Shown here piece after piece: positions 8,978 to 18,200 of a DNA stretch of 64,000 bases. The translations under genes were made by a program, and so were the position numbers. Position 1 is the first letter of the stretch, and each line of letters begins with the position of its first letter. The DNA is from Haliea sp040221975 (GTDB lineage: Bacteria; Pseudomonadota; Gammaproteobacteria; Pseudomonadales; Halieaceae), in NCBI GenBank assembly GCA_040221975.1, contig JAVJWR010000023.1:179238-243237 (forward strand), given 5' to 3'. The notes beneath the pieces are model-generated. The model saw only the letters and a list, made by a program, of their open reading frames with translations, ran no database searches and had not been told where the DNA came from.

Positions 8978-9003
8978 AGCGCTTTTTTCAAGCGCTATTT
9001 TCG
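8978..9003 (+). terminator. Probable Rho-independent terminator after ccmI
   Basis: A 7-bp perfect stem (AGCGCTT at 8978-8984, AAGCGCT at 8990-8996) with loop TTTTC is followed by ATTTTCG. It lies 80 bp after the ccmI stop and 45 bp before smc. The T tract is interrupted, so strength is uncertain. AT-rich DNA after it (TATATAA near 9020) may hold the smc promoter. Confidence 0.5.
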
Positions 9004-9041
9004 TTTAAAAACAGCGCGTTATATAAGTCAATTAAAGTGAT

Positions 9042-12000
9042 ATGCGATTAAAGTCCATCAAGCTCGCCGGCTTCAAGTCCTTTGTCGACCCGACAACGGT
9101 CAACTTCCCCAGCAACATGTCTGCCGTGGTGGGCCCCAACGGCTGTGGCAAATCCAATGTCATTGACGCCGTGCGCTGGGTCATGGGCGAGAGCTCCGCC
9201 AAGAACCTGCGCGGCGAGTCCATGACCGATGTTATCTTCAACGGTTCGGTCAATCGCCAGCCGGTCGGCCAGGCCTCCATCGAGCTGGTCTTCGACAACA
9301 GCGATGGCGGGGTTGGCGGCGAGTACGCCAGTTACGCGGAAATTTCCATCCGCCGCCTGGTGACCCGGGAAGCCCAGTCCGAATATTTCCTCAACGGCAG
9401 CCGCTGCCGCCGCCGCGACATTACCGACATTTTCCTCGGCACCGGTCTCGGGCCGCGCAGCTATGCAATTATCGAGCAGGGCATGATTTCGCGCCTGATC
9501 GAGTCCAAGCCCGAAGAACTGCGGGTGTTCATCGAGGAAGCGGCGGGTATCTCCAAGTACAAGGAGCGGCGCCGGGAAACCGAGAACCGCATGCGCCGCA
9601 CCATGGAGAACCTGGAGCGGTTGACCGACCTGCGGGACGAGCTGCAGCGGCAACTGCAGCACCTGCAGCGACAGGCCCAGGCTGCGGAAAAGTACACCGA
9701 ATTCAAAAGCGAGGAGCGTGCCCTGAAAGCGCAGCTGCAGGCTCTGCAGTGGCAGCAGCTGGACCGGCAGGTCACGGCCTGCGCCCAGGCCATCGCCGAG
9801 CTGGAAGTGAAGCTGGAAGCGGTGAATGCCGAGCACCAGCAGGTCGATACCGCGATCGAGCAGCGTCGCCAGGATCACAGTGAGTGCACGGATACCTTCA
9901 ATCAGGTCCAGGCCAACTATTATACGCTCGGTGCGGAAGTGTCCCGTATTGAGCAGGTGATCAAGTTTCAGCAGGAGCGCGCAGGCCAGCTGAACGAGGA
10001 TTTGCGCCAGGCCCTGGCCAGCCTGGAGGAATCGGGCCAGCACTTGCGCCAGGACCAGGAGAAGCAGGAGGCCTGGGAGGCGGAGCTGGAAACCCTGGCG
10101 CCGGAATTGGAGATGTTGCACGCGGTGGAGGAGGAGTCCGCCGCGGCCCTGCAGCAGGCCGAGGATGCCATGCTGCACTGGCAGCAGCAATGGGACGAAT
10201 TCAACCAGCATGCCGCAGCGCCGCGGCAGCAGGCCGAAGTGCAACAGTCACGCATTCAGCACCTGGAGCAGGCCCAGCAGCGCTTGCAGCGGCGCATTTT
10301 GCAGCTGGAGGAGGAGCGGGCGGGCCTGGTCCAGGATGATGACGAACCCGGCCTGGAAGTCCTGGCGGAGGAAATCGCCCTGCTGGAAGAGCAGATGGCC
10401 GCGTTTGAGTCGCGCAGCGATGAGCTGCTGCAACAACTGGCGGCGGCCCGCGAGGAAGAGGGCAGTCTTTCCGGCCAGCTCAATGACCGCCGCTCGGGGT
10501 TGCAGCAATTGCGTGGCCGTCAGGCTTCCCTGGAAGCCCTGCAGCAGGCCGCCACCGAGGATCGGGATCAGGGTGTCAGCGCCTGGCTGGCAGCGCACCA
10601 GCTACAGGACCGGCCGCGCCTGCTGCAGCAGCTGCAGGTCGATGATGGCTGGCAGTTGGCAGTGGAGACCGTACTCGGCGACTACCTGCAGGCCGTCTGC
10701 GTGGATCAGCTGGAGGGTTATGCCAGCCTGCTGGACGATCTGCAGCAGGGGCAGCTGAGCCTGGTGGAAGAGGGCAGCGCCGCCGCCACTGGTCCGGGTT
10801 TCCTGGCCGGGCGGGTACGCGGCTCCGCCGCCGCCGTGAGCCTGTTGGCGGGGGTGCGGGTGGCCGACGACCTGCCTGCCGCCCTGGCGCTGCGGGCTGC
10901 GCTTGCGGCGGGCGAATCGGTGATCACCCCGGAGGGTATCTGGCTCGGTGCCGACTGGCTGCGGGTGAAACGGCCGGGCGAGCAGGAAGGTGGTGTGATC
11001 CAGCGCCGCCAGGAGCTGGAGCGGCTGGCCGAGACAATCGACATGACCGCGGAGCAGGTCGCCGAGCTGGAAGCCGGCCAGCTGCAGGCGCGGGAGCGGC
11101 AGCAGACGCTGGAGTCCCAGCGCCAGGACTGCCAGCGCGAGCTGCAGCAGGCTACACGGCAGCACTCGGAGGCGAGCGCGAAGCTGTCGGCGCAGCAGGC
11201 GCGGCTGGAACAGATCAGTGCGCGCCGGGAACGCCTGGGCGCGGAGATCGCCGACACCCGCGAGCAGTTCCGTCAGGAGCAGGAATCAGTCGCCGAGGCG
11301 CGGCTGTTGCTGGCCGCTGCCATCGAGCAGATGGAGCAGGATTCGCGCCAGCGCGAGGATCTGTTGACCCGCCGCGACGAAGCTCGCAGCCAGCTCGATG
11401 GTGTACGCCAGAAGGCGCGCCACGACAAGGATGTAGCCCACCAGGCTGCGATGCGCCACCAGTCCCTGCAGACCCAGTTGCGCGCAGTGCACGAGACGCT
11501 GGAGCGCACCCGCTCCCAGGTGGCGCAGCTGCAGGAGCGGCGCGAGACGCTGCAGGGCAGTCTGGCGGAGGCGGGCGATCCCCTCGGCGCCCTGCAGGAG
11601 GAGCTGGAAGCGCAACTGGCGCTGCGGCTGACATCCGAGGGCGAGCTGACCCGCGCCCGGCAGGCGGTCGCGGAAGTGGAGCACGCAATGCGCCAGGCAG
11701 AACAACAGCGTGCCGCCATCGAGCAGCGCGCCCAGAGCGTGCGCTCGGAGCTGGAGCAGCAGCGTCTGCAGCAGCAGGGCCTGCAGGTGCAGCGCGAGAA
11801 CGTGCTGCGCCAGTTGCGGGAAGGCGAGCAGGATCTCGAACAGGTGCTGGCCGAGATGCCCGGGAACGCCGACGAATCCGAGTGGCAGCTTGCGCTGGAG
11901 CGGGTGGCCGCGCGCATCGCGCGTCTGGGGCCGATCAATCTCGCAGCTATTGACGAATACGCACTGCAGTCGGAGCGCAAGAACTATCTCGACGCCCAGA

Positions 12001-12539
12001 ACGAAGACCTGGAGACCGCCCTGGAGACCCTGGCGTCCGCGATTCGCAAAATCGACAAGGAGACCCGCAGTCGCTTCCGGGAAACCTTTGACAAGGTCAA
12101 CGCCGGCCTGCAGGAGCTGTTCCCGCGGGTTTTCGGTGGCGGTAACGCCTACCTGGAAATGACCGGCGATGACCTGCTCGATACCGGCATCACGATCATG
12201 GCGCGACCCCCGGGGAAGAAGAACAGCACCATTCACCTGCTTTCCGGTGGAGAGAAGGCGCTTACCGCGATCGCCCTGGTGTTCTCCATTTTCCAGCTTA
12301 ATCCGGCGCCTTTCTGTATGCTGGACGAGGTGGATGCACCGCTGGACGACGCCAACGTTGGCCGCTACGCGCGCATGGTCAAGGAAATGTCCGCCAAGGT
12401 GCAGTTTATCTACATCACCCACAACAAGATCTCGATGGAGTTGGCGGATCAGCTGATGGGTGTCACCATGCACGAGCCGGGTGTATCGCGCCTGGTGACG
12501 GTGGATGTCGATGAGGCGGCGGAACTGGCGGCCAGCTAG
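9042..12539 (+). CDS. smc: Chromosome segregation ATPase Smc
   Basis: Structural maintenance of chromosomes protein that compacts and segregates DNA, normally with ScpA/ScpB (not in this window). P-loop GPNGCGKSN is at residues 31-39. Long Gln/Glu-rich coiled coils (about 170-500 and 660-930) flank a hinge at about 510-650. The C-terminal half-site has LLSGGEKALTA (about 1066) and Walker B CMLDEVDAPLDD. At 1165 aa it is full length. The start ATG has only a weak upstream ribosome site. In Pseudomonas-like genomes smc is followed by zipA and ligA, exactly as here. Confidence 0.98.
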   Translation: MRLKSIKLAGFKSFVDPTTVNFPSNMSAVVGPNGCGKSNVIDAVRWVMGESSAKNLRGESMTDVIFNGSVNRQPVGQASIELVFDNSDGGVGGEYASYAEISIRRLVTREAQSEYFLNGSRCRRRDITDIFLGTGLGPRSYAIIEQGMISRLIESKPEELRVFIEEAAGISKYKERRRETENRMRRTMENLERLTDLRDELQRQLQHLQRQAQAAEKYTEFKSEERALKAQLQALQWQQLDRQVTACAQAIAELEVKLEAVNAEHQQVDTAIEQRRQDHSECTDTFNQVQANYYTLGAEVSRIEQVIKFQQERAGQLNEDLRQALASLEESGQHLRQDQEKQEAWEAELETLAPELEMLHAVEEESAAALQQAEDAMLHWQQQWDEFNQHAAAPRQQAEVQQSRIQHLEQAQQRLQRRILQLEEERAGLVQDDDEPGLEVLAEEIALLEEQMAAFESRSDELLQQLAAAREEEGSLSGQLNDRRSGLQQLRGRQASLEALQQAATEDRDQGVSAWLAAHQLQDRPRLLQQLQVDDGWQLAVETVLGDYLQAVCVDQLEGYASLLDDLQQGQLSLVEEGSAAATGPGFLAGRVRGSAAAVSLLAGVRVADDLPAALALRAALAAGESVITPEGIWLGADWLRVKRPGEQEGGVIQRRQELERLAETIDMTAEQVAELEAGQLQARERQQTLESQRQDCQRELQQATRQHSEASAKLSAQQARLEQISARRERLGAEIADTREQFRQEQESVAEARLLLAAAIEQMEQDSRQREDLLTRRDEARSQLDGVRQKARHDKDVAHQAAMRHQSLQTQLRAVHETLERTRSQVAQLQERRETLQGSLAEAGDPLGALQEELEAQLALRLTSEGELTRARQAVAEVEHAMRQAEQQRAAIEQRAQSVRSELEQQRLQQQGLQVQRENVLRQLREGEQDLEQVLAEMPGNADESEWQLALERVAARIARLGPINLAAIDEYALQSERKNYLDAQNEDLETALETLASAIRKIDKETRSRFRETFDKVNAGLQELFPRVFGGGNAYLEMTGDDLLDTGITIMARPPGKKNSTIHLLSGGEKALTAIALVFSIFQLNPAPFCMLDEVDAPLDDANVGRYARMVKEMSAKVQFIYITHNKISMELADQLMGVTMHEPGVSRLVTVDVDEAAELAAS

Positions 12540-12568
12540 AACAAGCGGAGGATGCGGGTGCAGCTGTG

Positions 12569-13579
12569 ATGGACTTGACGATACGGGACTGGATGGTGAT
12601 AGTCGGGGTGCTGCTTATCCTGGCGGTGCTGTTGGACGCCTGGCGCCGGGTTCGCAATGAACGCAGCTCCCCGGTGCGGGTGAAACTGGCGAACAGTGAT
12701 ACCGGTGCGACCGCGGTCGATGATGACATTGGCTTTCTGAAGGAGTTGCCCAACGGCGGGGCGCGGGTCGTTGAACGCAGGGACCTGCTGGACGCCACCG
12801 CCCAGAACAATGCGGACAAGGTCGAGCGGGCGGAACAGGCAGCCCGGGCCGAGCGCGCCGCGGGGCCTGTCGGGCGCGCCGTGCAGACACCGCCCCCGGC
12901 GTCCCCGCCGGCAGTGGAAACGCCCGCGGCCGGCAGCGATCCGAAGCCGGCAGTGGCGCCGAAATCGAAGCCGGCGAAGGCCGCACAAAAGCCGGCAGCG
13001 GCAGCCAGTGATGACGATGACCTGATCGCCGGTCTCAACACCCGGGAGGAGCCGGAAAACCTGGATTGGCTGGACGCGTTGGAAGCGGAAGAGCGTTCGC
13101 GTCCGACTGCCGAAGCTCCGGAACCGGGGCGCCTGCCACGGGATGTGGAGCCCGAGGTCTTCATGCTCAACGTGGTTGCGCGCAAGCCGGAGGGTTTCCG
13201 TGGCGACGATATCCTGCATATCCTGCTGGCCTGCGACCTGCGCTTTGGCGACATGAGTTTTTTCCACCGCCACGAGTTCGAGGCCGGACGCGGCGCCATC
13301 CAGTTCAGCGTCGCCAACATGATGCAGCCCGGTGTATTTGATATCGACAACATGTCGGATTTCACTACTCCCGGACTGGTGTTTTTTGTCACTCTGCCGG
13401 GGCCTGACGACATGATGAAAGCCTTTGACTATATGCTGGAAACGGCCCAGGCGGTGGCGCGCAATCTCGACGGCGACGTACTCGACGAAACCCGCAGCGC
13501 CTTGACGCGGCAGACCATGGAACACAGTCGCCAGCAGATCCGTGATCTCGAGCGGCGCCTGCTGGCCCGCTCGCGCTGA
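12569..13579 (+). CDS. zipA: Cell division protein ZipA
   Basis: Tethers FtsZ to the inner membrane at the division site. One N-terminal transmembrane helix (about residues 5-23, IRDWMVIVGVLLILAVLL) is followed by a basic patch. A Pro/Ala/Lys-rich linker (about 85-155) leads to the C-terminal FtsZ-binding domain (about 190-330), with VFMLNVVARKPEGFRG and the motif LVFFVTLPGPDD. The frame also opens with GTG three bases earlier. It lies 29 bp after smc and upstream of ligA, the conserved order. Confidence 0.95.
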   Translation: MDLTIRDWMVIVGVLLILAVLLDAWRRVRNERSSPVRVKLANSDTGATAVDDDIGFLKELPNGGARVVERRDLLDATAQNNADKVERAEQAARAERAAGPVGRAVQTPPPASPPAVETPAAGSDPKPAVAPKSKPAKAAQKPAAAASDDDDLIAGLNTREEPENLDWLDALEAEERSRPTAEAPEPGRLPRDVEPEVFMLNVVARKPEGFRGDDILHILLACDLRFGDMSFFHRHEFEAGRGAIQFSVANMMQPGVFDIDNMSDFTTPGLVFFVTLPGPDDMMKAFDYMLETAQAVARNLDGDVLDETRSALTRQTMEHSRQQIRDLERRLLARSR

Positions 13580-13589
13580 GGCGGCCGGG

Positions 13590-15638
13590 GTGGCAACAGT
13601 GGAAGCGGAGCTGTCGGCGGCAGACGAAGTCGCCGCTCTGCGCGAGCGGCTCGAGACCTGGAACTACCAGTACCATGTTCTGGACGAGCCCAGCGTGCCG
13701 GACGCCGAGTACGACCGCTGCCTGCTGCGCCTTCGTGAGCTGGAGGCAGAACACCCCGAGCTGCTCGACCCCGAGTCCCCAACCCGTCGCGTGGGCGCGA
13801 CCCCCCTGTCCCAGTTCCGTCAGCTGCGGCACGAGCTGCCCATGCTGTCGCTGGAGAACGCCTTCGACGCCGAGGACATGCGGGATTTCAACCGTAGGCT
13901 GCTGGAGCGTCTCGGCAGGGACCCGGTGGACGAGCTGGAGTTCGCCTGTGAACCCAAGCTTGATGGCATTGCTGTCAGTCTCCTGTATCGCGACGGTCGC
14001 CTGCAGCGGGGCGCCACCCGCGGCGACGGTACCACCGGGGAGGATATCACTCACAACGTGCGTACGGTCGCGTCGGTGCCCCTGCGCCTGCGCGGTGGCG
14101 GCTATCCCCCGCTGCTGGAGGTGCGTGGCGAAATCTACCTGCCACGCACAGGTTTCGAGCAGCTCAATGCCGAGGCTCGCGCCCGCGGCGAGAAAACCTT
14201 TGTCAACCCGCGTAACGCCGCTGCCGGTAGCCTGCGCCAGCTGGACGCGCGTATCACCGCGCGCCGGCCCCTGCAGATGTGCTGCTACAGCGTCGGCCTG
14301 TATGAGGGTGGTGACTTGCCGGCCCGGCACTCGGAGGTGCTGGATCGTTTGCAGGTCTGGGGTCTGCGCATCAACAGCGAATCCCGGGTGGTTACCGGTA
14401 TCGATGCCTGCGACGCCTATTACGAGGAGCTGGCTGCACGCCGCGCGGAGCTGCCCTATGACATCGACGGCATCGTGTTCAAGGTCAACGACCTCGCCCT
14501 GCAGCAGCGTCTCGGTTTTGTGTCCCGGGCGCCGCGTTGGGCCATTGCCCGCAAGTTCCCCGCCCAGGAGGAGATGACCCGGCTGCTGGCGGTGGAGTTC
14601 CAGGTTGGCCGGACTGGCGCCATTACGCCGGTGGCACGGCTGGAGCCAGTGTTTGTGGGCGGGGTCACGGTCAGCAACGCCACCTTGCACAACAGCGATG
14701 AAATCGAACGCCTGGGTCTGCGCATAGGCGATACCGTGATCGTGCGTCGGGCGGGGGACGTGATTCCGCAAGTGGTGGCCGTGGTCGCGGAGCAGCGGCC
14801 CGCCTCCGCGCGGCCGGTGGTGTTCCCGGATGCCTGCCCGGTGTGCGGTTCGGTGGTGGAACGGGCCGAGGACGAAGCCGTGCTGCGCTGCATGGGTGGG
14901 CTGATTTGCCAGGCCCAGCAGAAAGCCGCCATACGCCACTTCGTCTCGCGCCGGGCGCTGGACGTGGAGGGCCTTGGCGACAAGCTGGTGGAGCAGCTGG
15001 TCGATCGTGGCCTGGTGCGCAACGTAGCGGATATCTACACCTTGCCGCGCACGCAGTGGCTGGAGCTGGATCGGATGGGGGACAAGTCCGTGGACAGGCT
15101 GCTGCAGGCGCTGGAGAGGAGCAAGGCGACCACCCTGCAGCGTTTCATTTATGCTCTGGGCATCCGCGAAGTGGGTGAGGCCACCGCCGGCAACCTGGCG
15201 CGTCACTTTGGCAGCTGGGAAGCACTGGTGGCCGCCGATGAGGAGGCCCTGTTGGCGGTGCCGGATGTGGGCCCGGTGGTCGCCGACCACCTGCGCCAGT
15301 TTTTCGATTCTGCCGACAGCCTGGCCGTGGTGGCGGCACTGCGGTCTGCCGGTGTGCACTGGCCGGATCTGGAGCCGGTGGCAGCGGAGGCGCTGCCACT
15401 GGCGGGGCAGACCTGGGTGGTGACCGGGACCCTGGAAGCGCTGGGGCGCACTGAGGCCAAGGCTCATCTCGAGGCCCTGGGGGCGCGGGTGGCTGGCAGC
15501 GTCTCCGCCAAAACCCATACGGTGGTCGCCGGTCCCGGTGCCGGCTCCAAGCTTGGCAAAGCCACCGAGCTGGGCATTCCGGTCATCGACGAAGCGGCGC
15601 TGTTGGCGCTGCTGGCGCAGCACGGGGTGCAGCTGTGA
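13590..15638 (+). CDS. ligA: NAD-dependent DNA ligase LigA
   Basis: Seals nicks during replication and repair using NAD. The adenylation motif KLDG is preceded by CEP, putting the catalytic Lys at about residue 123. NAD-pocket residues include YHVLDEPSVPDAEYD. The zinc finger cysteines are CPVCGSVVERAEDEAVLRC and a later Cys. HhH repeats follow (about 500-580), and a C-terminal BRCT domain begins near LPLAGQTWVVTGTLEALGR. The frame is open from 13542 inside zipA, but alignment starts at the GTG at 13590, giving 682 aa (E. coli 671). The stop overlaps the next gene's GTG. Confidence 0.97.
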   Translation: MATVEAELSAADEVAALRERLETWNYQYHVLDEPSVPDAEYDRCLLRLRELEAEHPELLDPESPTRRVGATPLSQFRQLRHELPMLSLENAFDAEDMRDFNRRLLERLGRDPVDELEFACEPKLDGIAVSLLYRDGRLQRGATRGDGTTGEDITHNVRTVASVPLRLRGGGYPPLLEVRGEIYLPRTGFEQLNAEARARGEKTFVNPRNAAAGSLRQLDARITARRPLQMCCYSVGLYEGGDLPARHSEVLDRLQVWGLRINSESRVVTGIDACDAYYEELAARRAELPYDIDGIVFKVNDLALQQRLGFVSRAPRWAIARKFPAQEEMTRLLAVEFQVGRTGAITPVARLEPVFVGGVTVSNATLHNSDEIERLGLRIGDTVIVRRAGDVIPQVVAVVAEQRPASARPVVFPDACPVCGSVVERAEDEAVLRCMGGLICQAQQKAAIRHFVSRRALDVEGLGDKLVEQLVDRGLVRNVADIYTLPRTQWLELDRMGDKSVDRLLQALERSKATTLQRFIYALGIREVGEATAGNLARHFGSWEALVAADEEALLAVPDVGPVVADHLRQFFDSADSLAVVAALRSAGVHWPDLEPVAAEALPLAGQTWVVTGTLEALGRTEAKAHLEALGARVAGSVSAKTHTVVAGPGAGSKLGKATELGIPVIDEAALLALLAQHGVQL

Positions 15639-16243
15639 GGTTGCTCTTCGCCCTGCTGCTCGCAGCCCTGTTGCCCGCCTGCGCCACGACCCCGCCGGCC
15701 AATGTGGACAATGCCTGCAGCATCTTTCGCGACAAGAAGGGCTGGTACGCCGATGCGGTCAAGGCGCGCGACGACTGGCACAGTCCGATTCCGGTCATGC
15801 TGGCGATCATGCATCAGGAATCGCGCTTTGAAGCCAGGGCCAAGCCGCCGCGGCGACGCTTGCTGGGCATCATTCCGGGGCCGCGGCCGTCGGACGCGTT
15901 CGGCTACAGCCAGGCACTCAACTCCACCTGGAAGAGTTATCAGCGCAGTACCGGTCGCTACCGGGCCAGTCGCAAGAACTTTGCCGATGCCATTCATTTT
16001 ATCGGCTGGTACAACAACGAATCCCTGCACCGCAGTGGCATTCCCCGGGACGACGCCTACCGACTCTATCTCGCCTATCACGAGGGCCACGGCGGCTACA
16101 ACCGCGGCAGCTATCGCGAAAAGGCCTGGCTGCAGGGGGTTGCCGGCAAAGTGCGCGCCCGCGCCAGCCAGTACCAGTCCCAGCTTGCTGCCTGCGAGAG
16201 TTCACTACCCCGGCGCCGCGGTTTCTTTGGCCTGTTCCAGTGA
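15635..16243 (+). CDS. Lipoprotein with lytic-transglycosylase-like domain
   Basis: Probable outer- or inner-membrane lipoprotein acting on peptidoglycan. The N-terminus has a short hydrophobic signal and the lipobox LLPAC (Cys at residue 16). The body resembles an SLT fold: MLAIMHQESRFEA supplies a candidate catalytic Glu, AFGYSQALNSTWKSYQ replaces the usual GLMQ region, and HFIGWYNNES and YLAYHEGHGGYNRGSY resemble the C-terminal motifs. It starts with a GTG overlapping the ligA stop, so it is translationally coupled to ligA. The enzyme assignment is by motif only; substrate and activity are inferred. Confidence 0.72.
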   Translation: MRLLFALLLAALLPACATTPPANVDNACSIFRDKKGWYADAVKARDDWHSPIPVMLAIMHQESRFEARAKPPRRRLLGIIPGPRPSDAFGYSQALNSTWKSYQRSTGRYRASRKNFADAIHFIGWYNNESLHRSGIPRDDAYRLYLAYHEGHGGYNRGSYREKAWLQGVAGKVRARASQYQSQLAACESSLPRRRGFFGLFQ

Positions 16244-16418
16244 GTCCCGCAGTGGTTCAACAATCCTGTCGGCAGCGGCTAAATCCTCACAATGGCCGCT
16301 GATTGGAAGTCAATTGCGCTTCCGGGGAGATGAAAACATATCGCGTTTGTGACACACTTTTCCCCAGGTCGCACCGGTCGCGAAACCAACCCATAACGAT
16401 GTAAAACAGGCATTTGCT

Positions 16419-18197
16419 GTGAATCCAACCGATATCAAGAACCCCGAGTACTTTCACAAGGTGGTCGATTGCCAGTACGCCTGCCCGGCCCACACGCCGG
16501 TGCCGGAGTACATCCGGCTGATTGCCGCCGGGCGCTATGACGACGCCTACATGATCAACTGGGAGTCCAATGTGTTCCCCGGGATTCTGGGGCGCACCTG
16601 CGACCGTCCCTGCGAGCCGGCCTGTCGCCGTGGTCGCATCGCCAAGGGCGAGGAGCCGGTGGCGATCTGCCGGCTGAAGCGGGTGGCGGCTGACAACAAG
16701 ACCGACATCAAGGCCCGCTTGCCCGCGATCCCGGCCCAAAAGAACGGCAAGCGCCTCGCCCTGATCGGCGCCGGTCCCGCTTCCCTGACCGTGGCAAGGG
16801 ATCTGATGCCACTCGGCTACAGCATCGATATCTACGACAACCAGTTCGCCGGCGGCGGCATGATGCGCAGCCAGATCCCGTCGTTCCGGTTGCCTGTTTC
16901 CGTACTGGACGAGGAAGTGGGTTACATTCTGGATACTGGCGTGGTCACCCATTTCGACACCGAAGTAACCAGCCTCAAGAGTATGCTGGAGAAGGACTAC
17001 GATGCAGTCTTTGTCGGCACCGGCGCGCCCCGCGGCAAGGGCCTGAATCTGCCGGGCCTGGAGGAGGCGGGCAAGCAGGTCCACATCGGTATCGACTGGC
17101 TTGCCAGTGTGGCCTTTGAGCATACCGAGAGTATTGGCAAGCGGGTACTGGTGCTGGGTGGCGGCAATACCGCCATGGACTGCTGCCGCACCTCGCGCAG
17201 GCTCGGTGGCGAGGACGTGAGAGTGGTAGTGCGCAGCCCCTTCGCCGACATGAAAGCCTCGCCCTGGGAAAAGGAGGATGCCATGCACGAGGGCATCCCC
17301 ATCCATGACAACCATGTTCCAAAGGAATTCGTTATCGAGGACGGCAAGCTCAAGGGCATGCTGTTCGAGAAAGTGGAGGCACAGTACGACGCCGACGGCA
17401 AGCGCAGCCTGGTACCCACCGGCGAGGACCTGGTGTTCATGGAGGCCGATGATGTACTGATGGCCATTGGCCAAGAGAACGCGTTTCCGTGGATCGAGCG
17501 CGACCTGGATATCGAGTTCGACAACTGGGATATGCCAGTGGTCGACCCGACAACGTTTCAATCCACCAATCCCAAAGTGTTCTTTGGCGGCGACGCCGCG
17601 TTTGGCCCCGAGAACGTGATTACGGCAGTCGCCCACGGCCACCAGGCTGCAGTCAGCATCGACCTGTTCTGTCGCGGTGAATCCGTCGCCCAGCGGCCGC
17701 CACCCTTCACCAATCTCGTGAGCCAGAAAATGGGCATTCACGAGTGGAGTTACGACAACGCGGTGGAAAGCGACAAGCGCTATGTGGTGCCCATGGCGCC
17801 GCTGGAGAAAACCCTGCGCGACCGCAAGCTTGAAGTGGAGCTGGGTTTTGACGCGGGTACCGGGTTCAAGGAGGCGGAGCGCTGCCTCAACTGTGATGTG
17901 CAGACGGTGTTCGATGCGCCGCGCTGCATTGAGTGCGATGCCTGCGTGGATATCTGTCCGACTGACTGCATTACCTTTACCGCCAATGCGGAGGAGCCGG
18001 AGCTGCGCCTGCAGCTGACTGCCCCGGCCGGCAACCTGGCCCAGGATCTGTATGTTTCCGAACACCTGCCGACGCAGCGGGTCATGGTCAAGGACGAGAA
18101 CGTGTGTCTGCACTGCGGCCTTTGTGCCGAACGCTGCCCGACCACCGCCTGGGACATGCAGAAATTTCTCTACAGCGTTACCAAAGCGGGGCAATAA
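16419..18197 (+). CDS. Iron-sulfur flavoprotein oxidoreductase of the KOR module
   Basis: Predicted to pass electrons between the 2-oxoacid oxidoreductase encoded next and NAD(P). The N-terminal region (about 15-90) has the GltD-type Cys pattern (CQYACPAHTPVP, then GRTCDRPCEPACRRG) for [4Fe-4S] clusters. A first nucleotide-binding fold carries LIGAGPASLTVARDL near 112, and a second carries VLGGGNTAMD near 245. The C-terminal 100 residues form a two-cluster ferredoxin (CIECDACVDICPTDC and CLHCGLCAERCPTT). The start is GTG at 16419; the ribosome site is weak. It lies three bases upstream of the alpha subunit. A glutamate synthase small subunit is unlikely because no large subunit is nearby and the ferredoxin tail is not typical of one. 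Confidence 0.82.
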   Translation: MNPTDIKNPEYFHKVVDCQYACPAHTPVPEYIRLIAAGRYDDAYMINWESNVFPGILGRTCDRPCEPACRRGRIAKGEEPVAICRLKRVAADNKTDIKARLPAIPAQKNGKRLALIGAGPASLTVARDLMPLGYSIDIYDNQFAGGGMMRSQIPSFRLPVSVLDEEVGYILDTGVVTHFDTEVTSLKSMLEKDYDAVFVGTGAPRGKGLNLPGLEEAGKQVHIGIDWLASVAFEHTESIGKRVLVLGGGNTAMDCCRTSRRLGGEDVRVVVRSPFADMKASPWEKEDAMHEGIPIHDNHVPKEFVIEDGKLKGMLFEKVEAQYDADGKRSLVPTGEDLVFMEADDVLMAIGQENAFPWIERDLDIEFDNWDMPVVDPTTFQSTNPKVFFGGDAAFGPENVITAVAHGHQAAVSIDLFCRGESVAQRPPPFTNLVSQKMGIHEWSYDNAVESDKRYVVPMAPLEKTLRDRKLEVELGFDAGTGFKEAERCLNCDVQTVFDAPRCIECDACVDICPTDCITFTANAEEPELRLQLTAPAGNLAQDLYVSEHLPTQRVMVKDENVCLHCGLCAERCPTTAWDMQKFLYSVTKAGQ

Positions 18198-18200
18198 ATC

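Noticed and set aside
13389..15623. 744-codon minus-strand frame across ligA
   Set aside because: Antisense shadow of ligA with no recognisable domain.
16419..18197. Glutamate synthase small subunit (gltD)
   Set aside because: The N-terminal Cys pattern is similar, but the C-terminal two-cluster ferredoxin domain and the adjacent KorAB genes do not fit, and no gltB is present.
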